Of a stretch of DNA of 64,000 nucleotides, positions 58,017-64,000 are shown one piece after another (the stretch's first letter is position 1; every line of letters starts with the position of its first letter). The notes beneath the pieces were generated by a model. That model saw only the letters and a program-made list of their open reading frames with translations, ran no database searches and had not been told where the DNA came from. The stretch is taken from positions 152,001 to 216,000 of the forward strand of contig QQUJ01000018.1 of the NCBI GenBank assembly GCA_008501635.1. The letters run 5' to 3'. Source of the DNA: Pseudomonadota bacterium (GTDB lineage Bacteria; Pseudomonadota; Gammaproteobacteria; QQUJ01). Position numbers and translations under genes: made by a program.

Positions 58017-59201
58017 TTAGTCTCCCCAATTCAGCCAATCAATGGCACCCTCACTGAATCCGTCGCGCCAGATTCGCGTGCGTTCCGGGTCTAAAAATGG
58101 TATGCCCTCCAATACTTCGCAAGTCGAATTCGCCAGAGTCACTATTTGTAGAGGGGTCCTAGGCTGACGCCAATAATTCTTATCTCCTCCAGCTTGATAA
58201 TCGAGAATGAGTTTCCCAAGCGCCTCATACGCGTAGCTGTCGTATGAAGGCATTGAGTACCCGATTACCATAATCACCGAAAATGAGTCCATCGTTCTAT
58301 GCATATTGCTCCAAAGTTCACGAATCGGGTCATGTCCGAGAATTTTGTCGTATGCCGGAGGTAACAGGAAGGGGACTTCAGAAAATGAACTTGACCGAAA
58401 CGGAAGATGCTCCCGGTGATTCGGAACGCGGAACACGCGCGAGAGTAGTTCTTGGCCGTATTCGCCCTTTGTTGCGCCTCGATTTAGGGGCTCTATGGGC
58501 ACCCAAGCATTTGCCCCAAATAACGGATCCTTATCAGGTACATCTACTCCGGTAGATCTGTAGTAGGCTCGGTTCTCATCGTAGTACCATCTGTCGTACC
58601 AATCGATTGACCCATGGAGCTTCAATATATCGACAAATTCTGCCTTGTGGTCATGCGTCGCCTTGCCGCGTTTTTCATCATCTAACCACCATTCGGGCGA
58701 CAATGAGTAAGCAATACCAAGTCGATCCAGGGTGTCTTCTAGGACTGTGTCGTAATTAAAAGTTAGAACAAGGTCGTAGGGTGTTAGGGCAGAGCAAAAT
58801 CGCTCATATAGCTCCCTAGAAATTGCTTCTACATCCTTCGAGAGTATTTCTTGGATAATCGGTCTCACGGACGCGATTGTTCGGCTTCCATGTTCGAAAT
58901 ACTCGTCGGACCCAATCAATTTCAGAAAGTGCTTTCTGTGACTGTATGCAAGAACGGATTCCAGAGTTACCTCGCTATTCGGATAGAGAGCCATCCACTC
59001 AGATATCTCTTGTTCTAGCGGTCCATCCCAGTCGTATGCGCGGAAATGCTCGCGCATTCGGGCGCGCACCATTTGGAGCAGCTCGAATCCTAATGGGTGG
59101 CCAGCAGGTTTCGAAAACCCAGAACCAAGAATGAATAAGCGACATCTCGGAAGGGAGGTCGCCAGATTACCGCCAGTGATTTCGGAAGTGTCAGCGTTCA
59201 A
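58017..59201 (-). CDS. SIR2-like NAD-binding protein, defence-associated type
   Basis: 394 residues. SIR2 motifs in order: GSGFS at 26-30, TFNYD at 147-151 (putative catalytic Asn149), KLHGSIDW at 194-201 (putative catalytic His196), and GYSMP at 314-318. No zinc-finger cysteines as in protein deacetylases. This layout is seen in SIR2 domains of phage-defence systems that degrade NAD+. No fused effector or sensor domain is seen and no known partner (HerA, Argonaute, ThsB) is adjacent. Lower GC than the core. Active-site roles are inferred from family knowledge. Confidence 0.82.
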   Translation of the reverse strand: MNADTSEITGGNLATSLPRCRLFILGSGFSKPAGHPLGFELLQMVRARMREHFRAYDWDGPLEQEISEWMALYPNSEVTLESVLAYSHRKHFLKLIGSDEYFEHGSRTIASVRPIIQEILSKDVEAISRELYERFCSALTPYDLVLTFNYDTVLEDTLDRLGIAYSLSPEWWLDDEKRGKATHDHKAEFVDILKLHGSIDWYDRWYYDENRAYYRSTGVDVPDKDPLFGANAWVPIEPLNRGATKGEYGQELLSRVFRVPNHREHLPFRSSSFSEVPFLLPPAYDKILGHDPIRELWSNMHRTMDSFSVIMVIGYSMPSYDSYAYEALGKLILDYQAGGDKNYWRQPRTPLQIVTLANSTCEVLEGIPFLDPERTRIWRDGFSEGAIDWLNWGD

Positions 59202-59227
59202 AGCGACCTATCTATTATTCCACGACA

Positions 59228-59293
59228 CAATCGACGTGTTTTAACACGTCGATTGCGACGAATAAAATTCCGTCAATCGCGCAATCGATTGAC
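59228..59293. repeat. Clustered inverted repeats upstream of the SIR2-like gene
   Basis: A perfect 13-bp inverted repeat (CAATCGACGTGTT, 2-base centre, complement; 59,228-59,255) is followed by GTCAATCG-N6-CGATTGAC (59,272-59,293). The hexamer CAATCG, in either orientation, occurs five times in about 65 bases. It lies 27 bases before the SIR2-like start codon and could be an operator, a terminator remnant or an element end. The rest of the 258-base gap to the MocR gene shows no gene. Confidence 0.65.
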
Positions 59294-59459
59294 TCGCTCA
59301 AAAACGATCTGAGTAAACGTGCAGACGACCGCGTTGTGAAGTGCATACAGATTCAGTTCCCTTTTGTTGGTCCGCGATCCCTCTTAGATGCTGAGACGAG
59401 TATATGCCCAACAGGGGGAATTCAGGCAACGAGACCGAACGGGCGGTCATTCTGGTCCG

Positions 59460-60947
59460 TCATCCTCCCGCCGCATCGGCGGTTTCCGAGATCCGGATTG
59501 ATGCCAAGTGCTCAATCGCTTTCTGGATCTCCTCCGGGGCAAGGGTTGCGTACCCCATCAGCAGACACGGCGGCGCTTCATGGGGAGCGAGGTAGAGCGG
59601 TGCGGCGGAGTAGAGGCCGATTCCTTTTTCACGCGCCGCGTCTATCAGCCGTTTCAGCCCACCCGATGAATAGTCCTTCAAGCGCACCATGAGGTGCAGC
59701 CCGGCCTGGGTGCCGGTGATTTCGGCCTTCTCTCCGAAGTGCCGGCGCAGGGCATCGATGAGGGCAGTACGGCGAAGGGCGTAACGCTTGCGCATGCGGC
59801 GCAGGTGGCGCTCGAATTCGCCGTCGTCGAGAAAATCGGCGAGGACGCGCTGTTCCAACACCGGTGTGTGGCGGTCGGTCCACCACTTGGCCGCGGCGAA
59901 GGTATCGAGCATGGATTCCGGCAGGATGACGTAGCCGAGCCGCGCCGCGGGGAAGAGCACCTTGGAGAAAGTGCCGACGTAGAGGGTGCGGCCGGGACGA
60001 TCGAGGCCCTGCACCGCCTCCACCGGGCGGCCCTCGTAGCGGTATTCGCCGTCGTAGTCGTCCTCGACGATCCACGCCTCTCGGTTCTGTGCCCACTCCA
60101 GCAGCGCCAGTCGCCGGCGCAGGGATAGCACCGCGCCGGTGGGAAACTGGTGCGAGGGCGTGGTGTAGACCAGCCTGGCCGTGGCGGGAAGCTGATCGAC
60201 GATCAGACCCTCCGTATCGACCCCCGCCGGCATCAGTTCGGCACCGGCATTGAGAAAGGCGTTACGCGCGCCGAGGTAGCCCGGATTCTCGATCGCGACC
60301 CGGTCGCCCGCGTCGAGCAGCAGTCGGGCGATGAGATCCAGCGCCTGCTGCGAGCCGCTGGTGACGACGATTTGTCCGGCTGTGCAGTGACAGCCCCGGC
60401 TGCGGCTGACGTAACGGGCGATGGCGGCGCGCAGACCCGGATCGCCGCGCGGATCGGCGTAATCGACGGGATAGTGCTGCGCGGCGCGGCCGAGGCGCTT
60501 GCGCCACTCGTCGAGCAGACGCGGTTCGGCATCAATGGCGCCGTAACGGAAATCGTAACGTGGCGCGGCTGTACTCCGTGGCGCCGCGGGCGGGTAGCGG
60601 CGGATGCAATGGGCGAAGCGTGACCAGCGGGGTTCGGCGGTGGCCGCCGGTGGCGCGTCGCGGAGTGCCTCGGGGGCGAGCATCGCCTCCGGCAGGGGCG
60701 AGGCGACGTAGGTGCCCGAACCGGTCCTGCCGGCCAGGTAACCCTCGGCGGTCAGCTGTTCGAAGACCAGCAGCACGGTGTTGCGGGAGAGGCGCAGATC
60801 CCTGGCCAGCGCGCGGGTGGCGGGGAGGCGGCTGCCTTCGGAGAGATGACCGGCGAGGATGGCGTGGCGCAGCGCCCGGTAGAGTTGACGATGCAGCGCG
60901 CCTTCGCCGTCCAGGCGCAGGCCCAGGTAGTCGGTGACGGTCTCCAA
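59460..60947 (-). CDS. MocR/PdxR-type regulator (GntR helix-turn-helix plus aminotransferase)
   Basis: About 495 residues from a TTG at 60,947 with GAGGG 5 bases upstream; an ATG at 61,001 would add 18 residues and has no ribosome site. A GntR winged helix (LHRQLYRALRHAILAGHLSEGSRLPATRALARDLRLSRNTVLLVFEQL) is joined to a fold-type I aminotransferase domain with the PLP Lys region GTFSKVLFPAARLGYV. It senses PLP or an amino-acid adduct. Divergent from the flavoprotein gene, its probable target. Confidence 0.9.
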   Translation of the reverse strand: METVTDYLGLRLDGEGALHRQLYRALRHAILAGHLSEGSRLPATRALARDLRLSRNTVLLVFEQLTAEGYLAGRTGSGTYVASPLPEAMLAPEALRDAPPAATAEPRWSRFAHCIRRYPPAAPRSTAAPRYDFRYGAIDAEPRLLDEWRKRLGRAAQHYPVDYADPRGDPGLRAAIARYVSRSRGCHCTAGQIVVTSGSQQALDLIARLLLDAGDRVAIENPGYLGARNAFLNAGAELMPAGVDTEGLIVDQLPATARLVYTTPSHQFPTGAVLSLRRRLALLEWAQNREAWIVEDDYDGEYRYEGRPVEAVQGLDRPGRTLYVGTFSKVLFPAARLGYVILPESMLDTFAAAKWWTDRHTPVLEQRVLADFLDDGEFERHLRRMRKRYALRRTALIDALRRHFGEKAEITGTQAGLHLMVRLKDYSSGGLKRLIDAAREKGIGLYSAAPLYLAPHEAPPCLLMGYATLAPEEIQKAIEHLASIRISETADAAGG

Positions 60948-60980
60948 ATTGGCCCTCGGTATATGGTAGAAATTGGCTCT
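60946..60980. promoter_or_regulatory. Direct-repeat operator candidate between mocR and the flavoprotein gene
   Basis: AAATTGGCYCT occurs at 60,946-60,956 and 60,970-60,980, 24 bases apart, in the same orientation. MocR dimers typically bind direct repeats at divergent promoters. A TGGCTC/GAGCCA inverted pair overlaps the second copy. Confidence 0.5.
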
Positions 60981-61043
60981 TATGAGGGAGCCATTTTGCA
61001 TCTATTCTGCGCTGCCATAAACCCGCTGTTGAGGAGAACTGCC

Positions 61044-61694
61044 ATGTCGGATTCCCGCTACCCGGTGACGGCGCGGAGCCGGGTCGAACGTCTGCCCAAG
61101 CGTGGCAGCTACGACCGTGAGGCGATCTACCCGATTCTGGACGAGGCGCTGGTGTGCCACGTGGGATTCGCCACAGACGGGCAGCCCTGCGTGATACCCT
61201 GTTTCTACGCGCGCGACGGTGACCGCCTGCTGCTGCACGGCGCCGTGGCCAGCCGGTTGATGCAGACCCTGGGGAGCGGGGCCCCGAGCTGCATCACGGT
61301 GACGCTGCTGGACGGGTTGGTGCTGGCGCGATCGGCGTTTCGCCATTCGATGAACTATCGCTCGGTGGTCTGCTTCGGGCGTGCGCAACCCATTATCGAC
61401 GACCTGGCCAAGAAGCAGGCGCTGGCACTCCTGGTGGACAAGGTGGTGGCCGGTCGCAATGCTGACGTCCGGCCACCCAATGCGAGTGAGCTGAAGGCCA
61501 CGACGGTGGTGGCATTCACCATCGAGGAGGCATCGGCAAAGGTACGGCGCGGGCCGCCGGTCGATGACCCGCGCGATCTGGAACTGCCGGTGTGGGCGGG
61601 TGAGGTACCGCTGGCCATTCAATGGGGCGATGTGGTTCCCGCACCCGAGCTGGCTGCGGAGACACCACTACCCGATTACCTGCGGTCCCTGTAG
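61044..61694 (+). CDS. PNPOx-like / NimA-family flavin-binding protein
   Basis: 216 residues from the ATG at 61,044 (GAGGAG upstream). FMN-binding split-barrel fold: EALVCHVGFATDGQPCVIPCFYARDGDRLLLHGAVASRLMQTL, then ITVTLLDGLVLARSAFRHSMNYRSVVCFG. Related to nitroimidazole resistance protein NimA and to pyridoxamine 5'-phosphate oxidase-like proteins. Substrate unknown. Divergent placement from a MocR regulator suggests a vitamin B6 or amino-sugar link. Confidence 0.88.
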   Translation: MSDSRYPVTARSRVERLPKRGSYDREAIYPILDEALVCHVGFATDGQPCVIPCFYARDGDRLLLHGAVASRLMQTLGSGAPSCITVTLLDGLVLARSAFRHSMNYRSVVCFGRAQPIIDDLAKKQALALLVDKVVAGRNADVRPPNASELKATTVVAFTIEEASAKVRRGPPVDDPRDLELPVWAGEVPLAIQWGDVVPAPELAAETPLPDYLRSL

Positions 61695-61737
61695 GGCGCA
61701 ATAACCGGAGGGCATTGCACCGGATGTCTGGCGCTGG

Positions 61738-63258
61738 TTACCCCGCAACCGGGATCTTGCCGATCTTCACGCGCCACTCCCTGGGACCGGTCTCGTGGAC
61801 CGACTCGCCGTGGCTGTCCACCGCCACCGTGACCGGCATGTCCTCGACCTCGAACTCGCGGATCGCCTCCATGCCCAGCTCTTCGAAAGCCACCAGGCGC
61901 GAACTTTTGATGGCCTTGGAGACCAGGTAGGCGGCGCCGCCCACGGCAATCAGGTAGACCGCCTTGTGACGCTTGATGGTTTCGATGGCCACCGGTCCGC
62001 GTTCGGCCTTGCCGACCATGCCGAGCAGGCCGGTCTGCTCCAGCATCATGTCAGTGAACTTGTCCATGCGCGTGGCGGTGGTGGGACCGGCGGGACCAAC
62101 CGCTTCGTCGCCTACGGGATCGACCGGGCCGACGTAATAGATGAAGCGGTTGGCGAAGTCGACCCCTGGGGGCAGCGATTCGCCGCTGGCGAAGAGATCG
62201 GCGATGCGCTTGTGGGCCGCGTCGCGCCCGGTAAGCAGCTTGCCGGAGATGAGCAGGTTCTCGCCCGGCTTCCAGCTCTGCACCGCTTCCGGAGTGACGG
62301 TGTCGAGGTTGACGCGGCGTGCCCCTTCGGTGGGGTCGTAGTCGAGCTGCGGCCAGTCGTCGAGACTGGGGCGTTTCAACTCCGCGGGTCCTGATCCGTC
62401 GAGCACGAAGTGGGCGTGGCGCGTGGCGGCGCAGTTCGGCACCATCGCCACCGGCAGCGAAGCGGCGTGGGTCGGATAGTCGAGCACCTTCACATCCAGC
62501 ACGGTGGTGAGCCCGCCCAAACCCTGGGCGCCGATGCCCAGCGCGTTGACCTTCTCGTAGAGTTCAAGGCGCAACTCCTCGGGGCGGTTGCTGGGGCCGC
62601 GTGCCTGCAGCTCCTGGATGTTGATCGGCTCCATCAGCGACTTCTTGGCGAGGTAGACCGCCTTCTCGGGCGTGCCGCCGATGCCCAGACCGAGGATACC
62701 GGGCGGGCACCAGCCGGCGCCCATGGTGGGCACGGTCTTCAACACCCAGTCGACGATGGAGTCGCTGGGATTGAGCATCACCATCTTGGTCTTGTTCTCC
62801 GAGCCGCCACCCTTGGCGGCGACGATCACGTCCACAGTGTCGCCGGGAACGATCTCGTAGTGGATCACCGCCGGGGTGTTGTCGCGGGTGTTGGTGCGTT
62901 TGCCCGCCGGGTCGGCCAGCACCGAATAACGCAGCGTGTTGTCCACGTTCTGGTAAGCACGGCGTACCCCCTCGTTGACCATGTCGTCGACGCTCATGGT
63001 CGCATCCCACTGCACGTTCATGCCGACCTTGAGAAAGACCACGGCGATGCCCGTGTCCTGGCAGATGGGACGATGACCCTCGGCGCACATGCGCGAGTTG
63101 ACCAGGATCTGCGCCATGGCGTTCCTGGCCGCCGGGCTCTCCTCGCGCTCGTAAGCGGCAGCCAGCGCCTGGATGTAATCCTCGGGGTGGTAATAGGAGA
63201 TGAACTGGAAGGCGTCGGCGACGCTGTCGATGAAATCGTCCTGGCGGATGACGGTCAT
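61738..63258 (-). CDS. fumA: Fumarate hydratase, class I (iron-sulfur)
   Basis: 506 residues, single-chain class I fumarase. The alpha part contains RPICQDTGIAVVF and GAGWCPPGILGLGIGG; the beta part VGPVDPVGDEAVGPAGPTTATRMDKF. Cysteines for the [4Fe-4S] cluster are present in ICQDT, WCPPG and NCAATRHAHF. Interconverts fumarate and malate in the TCA cycle. The exact paralogue (A, B or other) is not resolved. Confidence 0.93.
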   Translation of the reverse strand: MTVIRQDDFIDSVADAFQFISYYHPEDYIQALAAAYEREESPAARNAMAQILVNSRMCAEGHRPICQDTGIAVVFLKVGMNVQWDATMSVDDMVNEGVRRAYQNVDNTLRYSVLADPAGKRTNTRDNTPAVIHYEIVPGDTVDVIVAAKGGGSENKTKMVMLNPSDSIVDWVLKTVPTMGAGWCPPGILGLGIGGTPEKAVYLAKKSLMEPINIQELQARGPSNRPEELRLELYEKVNALGIGAQGLGGLTTVLDVKVLDYPTHAASLPVAMVPNCAATRHAHFVLDGSGPAELKRPSLDDWPQLDYDPTEGARRVNLDTVTPEAVQSWKPGENLLISGKLLTGRDAAHKRIADLFASGESLPPGVDFANRFIYYVGPVDPVGDEAVGPAGPTTATRMDKFTDMMLEQTGLLGMVGKAERGPVAIETIKRHKAVYLIAVGGAAYLVSKAIKSSRLVAFEELGMEAIREFEVEDMPVTVAVDSHGESVHETGPREWRVKIGKIPVAG

Positions 63259-63293
63259 GGCAGTGGTCCTGCTGGGAACGGAGAAAGGATCTC

Positions 63294-63385
63294 AACGCAA
63301 AGACGCGAAGACGCAAAGGGCGCCAAGAAAACAAAATTTATCACTTCCTTGCTTTGCGATCTCTGCGCCTTGGCGTCTTTGCGTT
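63294..63385. repeat. Long imperfect inverted repeat (AACGCAAAGACGC type)
   Basis: AACGCAAAGACGC at 63,294-63,306 is the perfect complement of GCGTCTTTGCGTT at 63,373-63,385, with more imperfect pairing inside (GCGCCAAG and CTTGGCG). This family of non-coding repeats is widespread in bacteria. It fills the fumarase-lpdA gap. Confidence 0.8.
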
Positions 63386-63392
63386 AAAAGGG

Positions 63393-64000
63393 TTAATTCG
63401 ACTTGTGCAAAGCGCGCTTGTCCACGGCCAAGGCAGCTTCGTGTATGGCCTCCGCCAGGCTCGGATGGCTGTGGATGGTGCGCGCGAGATCTTCGGCACT
63501 GGCCTGGAATTCGATGGCGACCACCGCCTCCTGCAACAGCTCGGAGACCATGTGGCCGATCATGTGCACGCCGAGGATACGATCGGTTTCGGCATCCGCC
63601 AATATCTTCACCAGGCCGATGCCCTGGTTCATCGCCAACGCGCGACCGTTGGCCGCGAAGGGGAAGGCGCCGGTCTTGTAAGCGATGCCCGCGGTCTTCA
63701 GCTGCTCTTCGGTGCGGCCGACCCAGGCGATCTCGGGTGCGGTGTAGATGACCAGTGGAATGGCGTTGTAATTTACGTGCCCGTGGCCGCCGGCGATGAT
63801 CTCGGCTACCGCGACACCCTCTTCGGATCCCTTGTGGGCCAGCATCGGCCCGCCGATGACGTCGCCGATGGCATAGACACCTGGCTGATTGGCGCGCCAC
63901 TCCTTATCGACATGGACGAAGCCCGCCTCGTCCAGGAGTACGCCCGCTTCCGGTGCAATCAGGTTGTCGGTGTAGGGGCGGCGCCCGACCGCTACGATGA
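63393..64000 (-). CDS. lpdA: Dihydrolipoamide dehydrogenase, C-terminal part (5' end outside window)
   Basis: About 201 residues run to the window edge. The NAD/FAD domain end has [11 protein letters not shown] and [19 protein letters not shown]; the interface domain has [13 protein letters not shown] and the active-site [15 protein letters not shown] (His that activates the redox disulfide, and its Glu). E3 subunit of 2-oxoacid dehydrogenases. Next to fumarase. Confidence 0.94.
   Translation of the reverse strand, partial: IVAVGRRPYTDNLIAPEAGVLLDEAGFVHVDKEWRANQPGVYAIGDVIGGPMLAHKGSEEGVAVAEIIAGGHGHVNYNAIPLVIYTAPEIAWVGRTEEQLKTAGIAYKTGAFPFAANGRALAMNQGIGLVKILADAETDRILGVHMIGHMVSELLQEAVVAIEFQASAEDLARTIHSHPSLAEAIHEAALAVDKRALHKSN

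Overview
The window is a stretch of chromosome from a motile, rod-type gammaproteobacterium with high GC. Gene order and protein character suggest the Chromatiales/Ectothiorhodospira-like part of the class, with a Pseudomonas/Vibrio-style polar flagellum, but I cannot name a species from this sequence alone. Genes are densely packed, many overlap by ATGA, GTGA or TGATG, and several start at GTG or TTG. There are no rRNA genes, CRISPR arrays or recognisable complete insertion sequences.

Layout: (1) 1-19,080, a long co-directional flagellar and chemotaxis cluster: fliL(end)-fliMNOPQR-flhBAFG-fliA-cheYZAB-motCD-parC-parP-cheW-microORF-DUF2802. It ends at a strong bidirectional terminator and a tRNA-Pro. 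The presence of flhF/flhG and parC/parP indicates polar flagella and polar chemoreceptor arrays. Two internal promoter-like sites stand out: a near-perfect sigma-28 site before cheA and a sigma-54-type site before cheW. (2) 19,200-34,400, housekeeping genes: ispB, rplU-rpmA, obgE-proB, rpsT, murJ, ribF-ileS-lspA, ampD, nadC, tRNA-Thr and a Fur-family regulator. Set into this is a four-gene membrane module (two DUF1538 proteins, a PII-like protein and a CBS protein). (3) 34,600-41,660, minor pilins and the type IV pilus tip protein: fimT/pilV/pilW/pilX/pilY1/pilE. (4) 41,690-52,010, ispH followed by a cobalamin locus: ATP:corrinoid adenosyltransferase, cobU-cobT-cobC-cobS-btuF on the plus strand, and btuC-btuD, a cobalamin riboswitch, btuB and a tonB-like gene on the minus strand. 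(5) 52,008-56,880: a HAD phosphatase, rppH, ptsP, a small outer-membrane barrel and a GFA-family protein. (6) 56,880-59,460, a lower-GC accessory pocket holding an unrecognised 239-residue protein, a SIR2-like protein of the type found in phage-defence systems, short dispersed repeats and a dense cluster of inverted repeats. (7) 59,460-64,000: a MocR/PdxR-type regulator divergent from a NimA/PNPOx-like flavoprotein, class I fumarase, a long imperfect inverted repeat and the 3' part of lpdA.

How the parts fit: fliM-fliR/flhBA build the export gate and switch; flhF, flhG and fliA set position, number and late gene expression; cheA to cheW process signals; parC/parP anchor the arrays at the pole. 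The CheA linker carries three copies of a short acidic helix motif that resembles the CheY-binding N-terminus of FliM in the same operon. This is the most interesting protein-level observation. The best candidates for less-described systems are this CheA linker with ParP and the HIDEYA microprotein, the DUF1538 pair with PII/CBS regulators, and the SIR2-like pocket.
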